Shown piece after piece: positions 1 to 11,385 of a DNA stretch of 64,000 bases. Source of the stretch: Dactylorhiza incarnata (lineage: Eukaryota > Streptophyta > Magnoliopsida > Asparagales > Orchidaceae); assembly GCA_033032865.1 (NCBI GenBank), contig JAWHQI010000068.1:5642001-5706000 (forward strand), given 5' to 3'. A model generated the notes under the pieces. That model made no database searches, was not told where the DNA came from, and saw only the letters and a list, made by a program, of their open reading frames with translations. Within the stretch, counting starts at the first letter, position 1; the number at the start of each line of letters is the position of its first letter. The translations under genes and the position numbers were made by a program.

Positions 1-2
1 TT

Positions 3-2276
3 TTGGAAATTCTGCGACGTAGTCAACTATATGCCAAATTTTCTAAGTGTGAGTTCTGGCTAGCCTCAGTGGCGTTCCTTGGTCATGTTGTTAGTGGAGA
101 GGGTATCGCAGTAGATCCAGCAAATATTGATGCAATCCAGAAGTGGCCCGTTTTGGCGACAGTAGCGGAAGTCAGGAGTTTCCTTGGACTTGCCGGCTAC
201 TATCGGCGCTTCGTGGAGAACTTTTCACGGATCGCTCTACCTCTCACCACCTTGACGAGGAAGGATCAGAAGTTTGTTTGGTCATCGGAGTGTGCACGGG
301 CTTTTGAGGAATTAAAGAGGCGTCTGACCACAGCACCAATTTTGTGTTTACCATCTGGTGCAGAGGGTTATGAAATTTACAGTGATGCGTCAGGGAGCGG
401 CTTAGGCTGCGTACTTCTTCAGCATGGTCAAGTAATAACTTATGGCTCTCATCAGTTGAAAGTGCATGAGCGGAATTATCCGGTCCACGACTTGGAATTG
501 GCGGCCGTGATTTTCGCTCTAAAGCTGTGGCGGCACTATTTATATGGTGTGAAGGTTGACATCTTTACAGACCATAAGAGCCTTAAGTATTTGCTATATC
601 ATAAGGAGCTCAACATGCGACAGCAAAGGTGGATGGAGTTCCTGGGGGACTACACTTTTGATATACACTATACTCCCGGGAAGGGAAATGTAGTCGCAGA
701 TGCTTTGAGTCGAAGGGCTTATGCACAGGCCAAATGGATTCAGATGTATGATCCACGTCTGATTAGGGACTTGGAAGCCTTGGAGATCTCCTGTGTAGAG
801 AGGAGTTCTAGTGCGAATGCGTGCTTAAACTGGACGGAGGTGCAGTATGACCTCGCAGACAGAATACGACAGGCCCTGGAGCTTGATTCGAGCATGCAAC
901 GCTATTTTGCAGAGTCTGGGGATGGGACTGCTGCAGAGTTTGTGATGGACGACGATCTGATGTGGAAAGACGGTCGGTTGTGCGTCCCAAATGTGGGTAA
1001 GTTGCGGGAGGAATTGATGTACGAAGCACATTTTACCAAATACTCAATTCACCCAGGGAGCACAAAAATGTACCAAGACATGAAAAAGCTGTTTTGGTGT
1101 CCAGGATTAAAGAAAGACATCGCCTTGTACGTGGCAAAATGCAAAACTTGCGCACTGGTGAAGGCGGAATGTCAGAAACCTGGAGGTTTTCTGAAGTCGT
1201 TGCCTATACCGGAATGGAAATTTGATGACATTTCGATGGATTTCGTACACGGTTTGCCGAGATCACAGAGTGGGAATGATGCCGTATAGGTGATCGTGGA
1301 TCGCTTGACAAAGGTAGCCCACTTTATTCCAAACCGGAAGGACGATTCAGTTGAAAAGTTAGCAAAACTTTATGTTGATAGCATTATACGATTGCACGGT
1401 GTGCCCCGTAGCATCGTCTGTGACCGAGATGGGCGCTTCACTTCGAAAGATTGGAGGCTAATCCACCAGTTGTTAGGTACAAAGCTGAAGTTTAGCACTG
1501 CTTTCCACCCTCAGATGGATGGACAGACTGAACGTACGAACAGAACTCTGGAGGATATGCTCTGAATGTGCGTCCTGGACTTCGGTAAAAAGTGGGAAGA
1601 TCATCTTTTCATGATAAAATTTGCTTATAATAACAGCTATCAGGCAAGTATAAAGATGGCACCCTTTGAGGCCCTCTATGGTAGAGCTTGCCGCACTCCC
1701 TTATCTTGGGAGGAGATAGGTGAAACGAAGCTGTTTAAGCGAAAGGAAGTCGAAGAGGCAAATGCGGCTATTCAAACAATCCGTGAGAGATTGTTAATTG
1801 CGCAAGATAGGCAGGCAAAATACTACAATGCCAAGCACAGAAACATCGAGTTCGCCGTGGGCGACTGGGTTTATCTCAAGATCAAACCTTTCAAGGGTGT
1901 GTCCCGGATTCGGCGCTTGAAAAAGCTGAGTCCAAGATACCTTGGACCGTTTGAGATACTGGAACGTGTTGGCGAAGCTGCCTATCGACTCGCTCTTTCG
2001 ACTGAGTTCCGTAGTATGCACGATGTGTTCCACATATCAGTATTGAGGAAAGCTGTACCAGAGCCTAGCCAAGTGCTTGTGGCTACTCAGGTGCCGGCCG
2101 ATGATGGGTTGAAGACAAAGGTCATACCTATTAGCATCGAAGACACTGAGGTCAAACAGCTACGGAATAAATTGATCAAGATGGTCAAAGTCCGCTGGAA
2201 CAACTGCGGTCGTGAGAAACTTACATGGGAGCGCGAGCAAACTATGCGTGACGAGTTCCCCGAGCTGTTCCTTTAA
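3..2276 (+). pseudogene. R1 pol: RT end, RNase H, integrase, chromodomain (two in-frame stops)
   Basis: One reading frame runs from the window edge to TAA at 2276, interrupted by TAG at 1287-1289 and TGA at 1563-1565. The fragment starts in the RT thumb after the YxDD motif. RNase H acidic residues sit in YSDASGSG (about residue 126), the DLELAAV helix, [10 protein letters not shown] and VADALSR. Integrase has an HHCC-type zinc finger ending KCKTC, then core acidic residues in IVDRLTK, VCDRDGRF and HPQMDGQTERT. A GPF motif (RYLGPFEIL, near residue 648) and a chromodomain-like tail (about 711-757, VKVRW, LTWERE) follow. The domain order and tail identify a chromovirus. Both stops fit C-to-T or G-to-A transitions, as expected of methylated DNA. 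The protein would be cut before the catalytic core, so this copy is dead. Confidence 0.93.
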
Positions 2277-2343
2277 GGTACAAATTGTATTTTGTATCGT
2301 TTTGATTATTTGCACTGTTAGAATTTCGGGACGAAATTCATTT

Positions 2344-2357
2344 AAGGGGGGAAGAAT
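2344..2357 (+). other. R1 polypurine tract
   Basis: A purine run, AAGGGGGGAAGAAT, lies directly before the TG of the LTR. This is where plus-strand DNA synthesis is primed in LTR retrotransposons. Confidence 0.9.
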
Positions 2358-2417
2358 TGTAAGACCCCAAATGGCATGTGCACCCAAAATACCAAAAATT
2401 GAGCATGAGCTGAATTA

Positions 2418-2612
2418 AGGGCGCTAGCGGCAGGCGCTAGTGCTAGCACCGGCGATAGCGCACCCATTACGACGTCAAGGCGTCGAAGCGTCGAGACGTC
2501 GAGCTGTCGATAGCGCCAGGCGCTAGCGATAGCGCCGGCGGTAGCAGCTCTTAGCGGTACCGACTCAGGGCTAGCGCCAGGCGCTAGCCACTAGCGCCGG
2601 CGGTAGCGCTAA
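2418..2612. repeat. GC-rich near-palindrome cluster 1 in R1 LTR
   Basis: At least five diverged copies of the 18-bp unit GCTAGCGCCGGCGGTAGC occur, with short GACGTC/CGTCGA repeats between them. The unit is almost its own reverse complement. The same unit is found in the R5 and R6 copia LTRs. Confidence 0.85.
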
Positions 2613-3169
2613 ATCTTAAATAACCTCAATCACGACTTTTCAGCCATTTTTCTCTGAAATTCTCTCAAGTTCTGAGGGAAGAGAGCTGGGAGAAAGGAAG
2701 GAGAGCCATTGGAGTTGAGCTTTCATCGTGCCAGGAGGGATTTATGAAGCATCATCTTCGTGCGTGTGCCACTGCGGATTCCAGCCATCTCCCTCTCAAT
2801 TCTATGGCACCAAAACGGCCTACAAGGGTAACGAATCTCCTCCCTAATCCTTGGACATGTACGTCCTTTGATTTGCATGCGTTTTGGAATACATCTACTA
2901 ATTAGTAGATCGGCTATTCCGGTGGGTTGAAGTGATTTCCCCACAATTTGCATATAGAGTCGGAAACAGTATTACGGACATAGGCATGCTGTGTGAAGCC
3001 CACCCGGACAGGTCGAGCCGGATTGGTGATGCTTTGTGCGTGTAAAGTGCCGGAAATAATTCCGTGTACGTGCTGTGATGCGGGTCATGAGTACTGTTTT
3101 GTACAAAAATAGGACCTGGAGGTGTTCCCCAGGTTGTACCCGAAATTTGGTGGCAGAACTGAGTTCTGT

Positions 3170-3345
3170 CACTAGCGCCGGGCGCTAGCGTTAGCGCCGG
3201 CGGTAGCTCCAGGTGAGCTACCAGTGTTGATGTCTGGAGGTGGTTTCCCAGAGGTGGCAGTACAGATTTCTGTTACCAGTGCCGGGCAGAACTAAGTTCT
3301 GTTGCTAGCGCGAGGCGCTAGTGCTAGCGCCGGTGGTAGCGCTCA
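3170..3345. repeat. GC-rich near-palindrome cluster 2 in R1 LTR
   Basis: Two paired copies of the GCTAGCGCCGGCGGTAGC-type unit flank a partly duplicated stretch. Each pair is preceded by the same phrase, ACTGAGTTCTG or a close variant, which suggests local duplication of the whole block. Confidence 0.75.
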
Positions 3346-4261
3346 GCACGCAATTTGTGTGATTCAGTGTTACCCAATGTGCTGGGGACTAGATATATAG
3401 TAGATAAAGCTGTGGAATTTGCAAATCCCAGCTTTAAGTGTCGGGCACAAGGTGACGCTTACCCGTATCATACAGAGTTGAATCGCGATAATTGAGCACG
3501 GGCCAAGCTGATCCGAACCCGCCCATAGTAGTGCTGAAGAGGTCGCCCCTCGGTTCACCGGACTATGGAAGAGTGCCGAAACTTCGTGCGTACGGCCTAG
3601 CTCAATTTGCTTGTCTAAGTTGAAATAGGACTTAGCGTAAGGGCGTAACTCAGGGAGTATGCCAAAGTGTGCCTTGAGAGCACGAAGCGGGTGGCTTGGT
3701 TTGCCTCCATTGGTGTTGTTTGCGGATATATATATATGCTGCTGACTCTTACTTGCAGGGGAGGAGCACCGCCGCCCCGAGTGTGGGGCGGGGTCGTTAT
3801 AAATCTTGGTCAGCTAAAGCTGACCGGTTGCCTGTTTTCCCACCAAATGGTGGATTTGCTTATACAGGTCCCGGTGAGACTAGCGGGAGATAGCGGGCTG
3901 AAGCACCTGCTGCTGTGTTGTACTGGCCCTTGAAGGCCAAAGCTTTTGTTTACTTTTGTTCATGTGTGGCCGGCCTGCGTGCCGATGTCTGGAAGCCACA
4001 TTTTTGATGTAAACAAATAATGTAAATAACTCTTGTTTTATTTCATTCCTAGTTGTAAAGTGGACTTGTTATGAACTGGTTTTAAATAAAAATAAATATG
4101 CTTCTGTTATGCGACTCTGATGCTGAGATAGTTATATTTATAACTGTTTAGACACTAATTCTCGTAACGCGCTCTTCTGTTAATTTCATATGGCGTGGCG
4201 TCCCGGCCGGACCTACTGTTATATGCTATGTAACAGGGAGGGTGTTACACCCAGGGTGGTG

Positions 4262-4624
4262 ACCGCAGGGGAAGGAGAATAAGAATGACGACTGGAGAAC
4301 GAGGTAGAACAGAGACTATCTTTGGAATTGGTAGAAGAGCTCTGGGACATGGCCACCATCCGACAGGAGGAGGTCAAGCGGCGAATGGCCCGGTACTTTG
4401 ACAACCATATCCAGGTCAAACAGTTCGAGAAAGGGGACTTGGTCCTGAAAAAAGGTTGATACGGCTGGAAGGGGAGCCACGGTTGGAAAGCTCAATCCCA
4501 ACTGGGAAGGTCCATATGTTGTAAAAGAAGCGCTCAAGTCAGGGGGTATCACCTCCAGGATGTGGACGGGGTATGCCTCGGCCAAACTTGGAGAGGGGAC
4601 GATTTGAAATGTTTCTATGCTTGA
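4262..4624 (+). pseudogene. R2 integrase C-terminus (Ogre/Tat type), degenerate
   Basis: Plus-strand translation across two frames gives a typical Tat/Ogre integrase tail. The helix ending MARYFDN is followed by FEKGDLVLKK. After a TGA and a frame change near 4456-4470 come NPNWEGPYVV (the GPY motif), GGYHLQDVDG and, at the end, DLKCFYA with a stop at 4622-4624. Two stops also lie near the start of the piece. The catalytic core is absent, being either beyond R1 or lost. It is followed at once by the tandem-repeat 3' region, the usual arrangement in Tat-lineage elements. Confidence 0.85.
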
Positions 4625-4678
4625 ACTCATTAGTCAGTGGGTCAGGTTGATCTTCGGAGAGGCTGGCAAGGTAGAAAT
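4625..4678 (+). repeat. R2 93-bp tandem repeat, partial first copy
   Basis: It matches the second half of the repeat unit at 40353-41000 (GTGGGTCAGGTTGATC, GAGGCTGGCAAG). It is cut by the R3 insertion. GAAAT at 4674-4678 is the left TSD of R3. Confidence 0.88.
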
Positions 4679-6100
4679 TATAAAACCCCATTTTTTTCAT
4701 TTGAAAACCCGGGTCTTATGCCCAGAACCTCCGCTTTGCGGTGACACCATCACTCGGGAAGGTCGCATCTACAAACACCGATCTTGCCGGCCATATCGAT
4801 CATAGAAGAAGAAAAGTATAAACGAACAAATAGAAGTTCAAGTCCACAAATCACATGCTATATATATAAATGTCGACATGGCATAACTGAAATAACAAAG
4901 TTACAATAATAAAGGGCTCATGCCCTGTACATCATGTCCTCACTACAAGATCACTCGCGGAAGCTAACTACTAATCACTCACTGAAACTGAATCCTGTGC
5001 TCCTGTTCTAGACTGGCCCGCCTTCACCTGCACTGTCCTCTAGTGCTGTTGCGTCTCCTCGATCACCTAAAATGATATGGTCCACCGATCGTTAGTCAAA
5101 AAGACTAAGCCTTATGTTCCCCACTCCTCCCCTAATGGATCCTAGGCACCGAGTGGGAGGATGAAGCGGAGGATAATAAGGGATATAAACAATAGTAGGT
5201 GATAGGGGCATAATCTACAGAGAATGTTTCTACAACTACACATATGTATATAGATAATTGAAGCAGTAAGCAAAACAGGGTAAAGTACAAGTAAGGTACA
5301 GTAATTAAAGACGTGTATGTAATAGAAAAAGTAACCATTGATTTATAGGAATGCCCATACAAACCTATAGACCAAGGGGTCGTTTAGCAAGGCCTATCGT
5401 ATGAAAAGTCCCATAACCAATTCATACGATAGGGGTATGGGTTGAAATGCAATGTTTATGTCATGACACGCAGAGTTATGCAGTTTATGCTATGTTCATA
5501 CAAGTGCAACTCACACATTTCGACTCTATGCGCACAGACCTTTAGTTTCCCCTTTTTGGAGCTACCAAGACTCTTAGGATACTCCCGTAGTGGCAAACGG
5601 AAGCGGTGGGTTGGGCCTCGCTTACCACTAGGTTGGAATTCACACTACCTAACATAGACCTATCGTACGCCTCAACGCAAAACTGCGGAGCATCTGCATA
5701 CTCTTACTGGCTGGACCACCAAACTGTTATGGCTAAGTGCAAATTCCACACTTGCCGAGTCAACGTATTGACGTCGGTGTGAACGATCGTCTAATACCAA
5801 AGACCCACCACCTTCATGCACATGCAAACATGTTATACTATATCCCTAGCCATAAACACCCCGAGCTAACCTACCCGTCATCATAACCTTCCGGGCCAAC
5901 GGCTCGCCGGACCAACCCGTCCGTACCAACAAGCATTACTGAGTCACAAGCTCACCAGACTAACTAGTCCGCTGATTCAACCACCGAGCCTACCGCTCGT
6001 ACAACCAAACCAACTAACCTACTGTAACTAAGGGGTGTGGGTGTGTGCGTATTATTAAGTTAATCTTGTACATCAACTTATCCCTACAATTTATGGTTTA

Positions 6101-6194
6101 TCTTGGACTTCTCGAGGATTACCCTGTAAGGGGCTCGCTACGGTACTAGGAACTATAATGGGATGACACCCCAAAGCCCCCTTTCTCAAGACAC
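6101..6194 (-). other. Shared 94-bp module, copy in R3 3' LTR
   Basis: On the plus strand it reads TCTTGGACTTCTCGAGGATT, then ACCCTGTAAGGGG, CGGTACTAGG, GGGATGACACCCCAAA and CTCAAGACAC. In the sense of R3 it is the reverse. Matching copies lie at 36712, 20229, 30481 and 55205. I do not recognise it as a known element. Confidence 0.85.
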
Positions 6195-8059
6195 TTAGTG
6201 TTGTTGGTATCTACCCATAAGAACACCCTCCTTGTTATTACACTTGGATTACCCTAAGTATTTTATGACCCGCTAGGGGAAAGACGATCCTTCGACAATC
6301 CCGAGTACAACTTTACCCTTAACTCACCATGCACACCCCTCATCACCTAAACTCCTTTTGGTGACCTTCAATCTCTTCAACCTGACCATGTACACCAACT
6401 ACATGCCACTTCCACTTGGTAGGCCCCTAAATATCCAAATTTCACATTTTTACTATGCGCAGACCAAACTAACCATATGAAGCTTATAAGTATAGGTACT
6501 CCAAATATTCATCCAACTGACTCAAGATATTTACTGGAGGTCTATCATGATGTTTCAAAACTAAATCTAGAGAATCATATTTTTCCTTAATTATTTGCAT
6601 TTATCATCATTTCTCCAATATTTGCCAAGTATGAATATATGCATGAAGTGTAAGGTATTCTTATGATATGGCTCCCATAAAATTAAGATAAATCTATCTT
6701 GCCAAAATAATAGTAAGTACAGTGTGTCACAATTTTACAATTAAGAATTGTCCTCTAATTATAATATTGACTATTTAACCAAAATTAGAAATTAAAGAAG
6801 CAACCACCAACAATAGTTGTCCAAAAATTATGGGAATATTACCTACATTTATATTGATCAGAAAAGTTCTCAAGCCAAATTTTAGAACTTATAAAGGCAT
6901 ATTAACCACTTAAATAAATATTCCAAAGAAATCCTTATATGAGCATGTTGTGAAGTAGCCTACTGATAACAACCTCCAAAAATTATATAAAAAATTACAG
7001 AGATTCCTAGTGCTCTGAAATGTCCTATCACCAAGTTGCACATGTTTTCCAGAGAGTTTTGGACCCCTAATTATATTTCTTAAGATTAAGGTAAAATAAG
7101 TGCCTTGTGAATGAAGTGTTTGTTAAATCACCTAATTAATTACACAGAAATTACCAAAGGTCCATCATATGATTATAAAGGCACTACCAAGGTCTCATCA
7201 CCATTCAAGGCCATTTGATCATGTAAATATCTCTTATAAGAAATTTCCCTAAAGAGGGTTATGGCCTAATTTAGGGGAATTAAGTACTCCTAAAATTCAC
7301 TCAAAATTCCCTAAAGCATAATCACACCCCATGAACATATCTCCTAAATTCCCTGGCCATTCTAGGGCTTTTGACCACATGGCCTTCACAAGGTTCTATA
7401 TGCACCCCAAGGGGTAAAGCTAGGGTCCTAGGGCATATCCACCTCTACACCACCCCTTCTTACTCATGAAGGTGTTTTAGGTGATCCTAAACCAGTGGCC
7501 AAGGTTTCAACTCATGGTGATGAGTTTTGACCACCATATCCCAAGATAAACACCATGCCCTAATTTTGACCTAATAAGACCCAACTTGGGTTAACCAATT
7601 TCCAAACTAAATCACTCCCAATTGGGCTGAGATTTTTACCGGGATAACCCTAAGAAGTACCCACCAAAATTATGAGGGCATTGGAGGTCATTTGACCCAA
7701 TAATTAATAAATATTTAATTTATGAAATTATTACAAAAACCTTAGAAAAAGGTTCTCCTAAAATTCCCATCTTTGTGTATGATGTGTGGGTAGGTGTAAA
7801 TAGCCTAGGTTTCAATTTTCAAGGCAATCCCATAAGCCAATCAAAAGTTATTCAAGAAATGGTGGTTGTCCTACAATTGGGACCAGTCATAGAAAAAAAT
7901 GACTCCACAGTGTGCTATAGTGCCCCTATTGACCTAAAATAAATTTTAACTTAAACTAGACACCAAGGGCTACAACATTTATGTTGGGAACTTTTTCATT
8001 TGATGGGTTCTAGTATTTCTAATAATTAAAATAATATACTGCAGGAAGAGTGACAAAAT

Positions 8060-8445
8060 GTGTCTCTGCATTCGACGAACATCGATCTGCGTTCGACAAA
8101 ATACGATCTGCATTCGACGAACGCCGTGCTTTAGTTCGATGAAATCAGTTCTCCGGCCAGTTCAGCAGATCTTCTCTCAGTTCGACGAACTCCAGATTTA
8201 GTTCGACGAACTCCAGATTCAGTTCGACGATTTAATTCTGTTTGACGAATTAATTCAGTTCGGCGAATTTATTCTGTTCGATAAACTCCGGGTTCAGTTT
8301 GATGATACCAAATATCTGTTCGATGAATTTATTCCGTTCGACAAACTCTGTGTTCAGTTCGACGAACTCAACTATCAGTTCGACGAACTCAGCCTACAGC
8401 TCGACATATTTCTTCTACTCAGATCGACAGATCCGACGGCTCGGT
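8060..8445. repeat. TTCGACGAA minisatellite in R3 3' LTR
   Basis: Some 20 diverged copies of CAGTTCGACGAACTC-like units stand in tandem, 15 to 30 bp apart. Each core, TTCGACGAA, is nearly its own reverse complement. The counterpart lies at 38690-39085. Confidence 0.85.
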
Positions 8446-9617
8446 ATTTTTAATAAACTAAACTATGCGCAGCAAAATATGTGACAGAAATATATATATA
8501 TCATAACATTTAATATAAAGATCTTGCACAGATCTTAAAGTAGAACGGACGACATCCGCTTGTCTTCTTCCTTTGGCCGAAGGCCAGGATTAACCGCACC
8601 TGGAGCTCCTTCATCCTTGTTTTCCCGGCCACCAAAGTGCCGCCCCGGCCGGCCAATGCCACCACCACCTTCGTTGAGGTGGTGGCCGGCGATTTGCGGT
8701 GGTTGGCCGGCCGGAGGTGGCTGGAACAGGGGTATGGAGGCAGGATTAAAGCTCCAAAAACGGAGCTCTTGGCCTACCCTATTAGGGACCAATTGGCCCC
8801 AATCCTTGCAGGTAACCTGATGGGATCTATCCACAGAGAGAGAGGAGAAGAACCAGACCTATGTGAAGCCTTGAATCTTGCCGATTGGGTGGTCCTCCAT
8901 GGCCGGCGTCAAGCTTTTGGGTGCCATGTCAACTCCTGTCTTGGGGGCTCGAATTCTTCAGGTAAGGTGGGGAATCTCCTCCTCTCCATCCACTGAAGGA
9001 GTTATATGGGTTAATTGGGGAGGGGGAAGAGTGTAACTCCTAATTTCCATGAATGGCCATTAATGGACATTTTCGTCCAAGTGAAAACTCCTCAAATTCC
9101 CCCCTCTATGTGGCCGGGAATGGCCATTAAACTCCTCCAAATTGATTGGGGAAACTGAATGGAGACATTAGAGGAGGAAATGGTGGCTATTGATTTCCCT
9201 AAGCCATGAATGTCATTAATCCCTCTCTTTCTCTCTCCTCCATTCTTGGAGAAAATGAGATTTCTCTCTCCTAATCACCATTTACAGAGATTGAGGAATA
9301 ACTTCTGGTATTCATCAGTCTCCTAAGATAATGGGCTACTGATGAGTCCCATTTATATATACATTTTTGGACTCATTTGGGCTGGTATTCTAGTCTTTGC
9401 ACCGCATTTTAGGCGCGTTTTCATTATATGTACTATTCCTTGCTAGGTGCACTTTTTAGCCCATTCCGGTGTGCAATTGTGCTCCTTGTTGTTGGGGGTA
9501 AGCACATGGTGCTCCCCTTCTCTTTTTTGTGTTTATTTGGTGCTGGATGTATTCCCAGCTGGATTGTCTTGTATGCAGGTGACCGGATCGTCCCGTTTCC
9601 CCAGAAGTAATGTCTGT

Positions 9618-9925
9618 GCATATCGCACGGTCATGCGTTTCCTTGACGCACGGTCGGTTGCGGTCGTGCGTTTGTGCCTAGGCAGAAAATGGAGCGTCGG
9701 AGTTTACTCGTGCGTTTTGACGCACGGGCGGATTCGCCCGTGCGTGAGTTAAATACACGGTCGACCTGTGTCTTCCTGATTTCAGAGCTTTGAAGTTTAC
9801 CCGTGCATTTGAACGCACGGAAGGTGTTGATCGTGCGTGAGCAAGACGCACGGGCGGCGCAGCATCTTCACCAAGTCAAGTTTTATCATTTAATAACGCA
9901 CGGTCGTGCGTTCGACCGTGCGTGA
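9618..9925. repeat. CGCACG palindrome cluster upstream of R4 TATA
   Basis: The cluster holds repeated CGCACGGTCG and CGGTCGTGCG arms in both directions, for example GCACGGTCGGTTGCGGTCGTG. It ends about 20 bp before the TATA-like box. The right LTR has the same cluster at 14400-14696. Confidence 0.8.
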
Positions 9926-9944
9926 CCATTTTCTGACAAAATTT

Positions 9945-9953
9945 CTATTTAAG
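9945..9953 (+). promoter_or_regulatory. TATA-like box, R4 5' LTR
   Basis: CTATTTAAG follows the palindrome cluster. It is conserved at 14718-14726 in the other LTR. Transcription would start about 30 bp downstream. Confidence 0.6.
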
Positions 9954-10908
9954 CCGCAGGTCTTGTCCTATTCTGATCGATCGTTTTTCCCGCTCCCAGA
10001 GCTCCAGTTCCGCGCACTTTTTGCCGTCCATCGCCGCCCACCTTCAGGAGGTGCTCCGGGCTTGTTCTTCACGCCAATCTTGAGCCCGAAGATCATCTCG
10101 GCCTCCTCCTTCATCCTATAGCTTCAAAGGAAGATTTAGCCGCCATTACCATCAAGCAAGGGGAAGTTTGCAACCTTTACCGGATCGTGAGACGAAGAAG
10201 ACGGGTTCATTGGAGAGTCGTGACAGCTCTCTCTACCCCGGACGTAGTTGAGGACCGAGCTTGGATGCAGATTGACAACCTGGCAATTCCAACCGTGAAT
10301 CTACAATGAGCCTTCGGATTCGGTCGATTTCTTGCCTTGTTCTTCTCTTATTGATGTGTATGTAGTTAGATCTAAATATTATGATGAAGTGGCACATAAA
10401 CTTGTTTGTATTTCTATATTTCATTCCTATGTGAAATGCTTTTGTGGTTTATGTGATTTGAGGAGTGCCCCATTCCATCCTCCATCCCACCGTCGCGTTC
10501 GTTTGCCGCACTAGCAATTGCTAGTGGCGTGCTTGTCGAAGAGGTGCTTGGGGCCCCCATTCCATTTGCCTACTCGTCCATCCGCCCTTGCGACGCAGTG
10601 CGCTCAAGGCCTACCTAGTCTCCATCCCGCCAAGCGAAGCATTGCATAGTGGCATTGCATAGGAGTAGTTGTAGTATTTTCCTTTATTTTCCACAACCCA
10701 AATCACCCACTTTCGCACCCATCCGACTAAAGGACTTCAATCTCAAGTCCTGCCTCAATAGTAAACTCCACCTTACTGTGTTCCTTTGAGATTGATACTT
10801 GGGGATTCACTCCCATTTTATATTACTTGAACGATTGGTACACTGCCGTTTCGTGCCGCAGTCTAGCTACCACCTTTAGCGGTGTGCGAGATTTGCGCAT
10901 CAAGTTTT

Positions 10909-10926
10909 TGGAACCGTTGTCGGGGA
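10909..10926 (+). other. R4 primer-binding site (tRNA-Asp type, degenerate)
   Basis: TGGAACCGTTGTCGGGGA matches the complement of the plant tRNA-Asp 3' end with three mismatches. The spacer AGTTTT between LTR and PBS is identical to the one in R9. Confidence 0.8.
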
Positions 10927-11118
10927 ACACAGTCGTGTGAGTTTTCTGGAGAGGGAGAATCTGAGATTAAAGCCCTTCCATTTGTGTATTGCATTCTTTT
11001 GCTTTATCTCTTCTTATTCTGTTTCCCTATTTTTATTAGGTTGCTTTAGTAAATATTGTTAGGTGTAGTATTGTGCACACTAGTTCTCTTTATTTTGAAT
11101 CATTTTTATCTTCACACA

Positions 11119-11385
11119 ATGTGGGCTTCTTTTAATATTCGTTGCCGCTTTTGTGGAGATATATCGCACGCTAGTGATAGATGTTCAAAGGGAGATAATA
11201 GCCTAGCACTCAAGGCCCATCATGTGGAGCACCGACTTCATCTGGTACTCCATATGGTGCGTGTAAGTCCTATGGCTATTCTGCCGAGGCTATACCGTCA
11301 CACTTCTTTTCGGCTTCAGCTCCTGCTGTGCCAAAGAAGCCGGCAAGGCAGTGCTTGTTTTGTCAAAGCACGGATCATGCCTTGA
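11119..11385 (+). pseudogene. R4 gag-like remnant with CCHC zinc knuckle
   Basis: From ATG 11119 residues 9-22 form a CX2CX4HX4C knuckle (CRFCGDISHASDRC). A second knuckle-like motif, CLFCQSTDHALKDW, lies at 11352-11393 in another frame, with Trp where the last Cys is expected. Between them the plausible coding frame changes. The first 70 codons are therefore most likely the decayed nucleocapsid part of a gag protein, which binds element RNA in virus-like particles. No capsid domain is recognisable upstream. Confidence 0.55.

Larger units (their letters stand above)
1..4249 (+). mobile_element. R1: 3' half of a Tekay-like Ty3/gypsy chromovirus
   Basis: The left end lies outside the window. 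Visible parts in order are the end of reverse transcriptase, RNase H, integrase, chromodomain, polypurine tract and a complete 3' LTR. LTR termini TGTAAGACCCC and GGGTGTTACA are the inverted-repeat ends usual for Tekay/Del chromoviruses. The right end abuts the integrase end of R2, so R1 was probably inserted into R2. The TSD cannot be tested because the other R1 end is not present. Confidence 0.93.
2358..4249 (+). repeat. R1 3' LTR (1,892 bp)
   Basis: The LTR begins TGTAAGACCCC just after the polypurine tract and ends GGGTGTTACA. It has two clusters of the GC-rich near-palindrome GCTAGCGCCGGCGGTAGC. The first cluster is followed by a weak TATA-like TTAAATAA at about 2614. A second possible TATA run lies at about 3725-3737. 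AATAAA-type signals occur near 4085. The second LTR is outside the window, so its age cannot be judged. Confidence 0.93.
4250..4678 (+). mobile_element. R2, left part: Ogre/Tat element (integrase end and first tandem repeat)
   Basis: It begins where the R1 LTR ends and stops at the R3 insertion. It continues at 40345. The joined flanks restore the 93-bp repeat, which proves both parts are one element. Confidence 0.85.
4679..9339 (-). repeat. R3 3' LTR, segment 1
   Basis: It is collinear with 35340-40000 of the right LTR. The terminal TGTAAGACCCC has decayed to TATAAAACCCC here. Segment 1 contains the shared 94-bp module (6101-6194), a long AT-rich stretch and the TTCGACGAA minisatellite. It is interrupted at 9340 by R4. 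GCTAC at 9335-9339 is the R4 TSD. Confidence 0.9.
9340..10902 (+). repeat. R4 5' LTR
   Basis: It starts TGATGAGTCCCA and ends GCGCATCA. The U3 part has many CGCACGGTCGTGCG-like palindromes, then the TATA-like CTATTTAAG at 9945-9953. The first 80 bp resemble the R8 LTR start (TGATGAGTCC, then GGACTCAT). Confidence 0.93.

Noticed and set aside
8637..8996. 119-codon open frame with splice-like CAGGTAAG, repeated at 39418-39654
   Set aside because: The repetition is only because both are R3 LTRs; the frame is antisense to the element and has indels between copies.
9618..9925. CRISPR-like array of CGCACG repeats
   Set aside because: Spacing is irregular, the repeats are palindromic in both directions, and they lie in the LTR of a plant retrotransposon.
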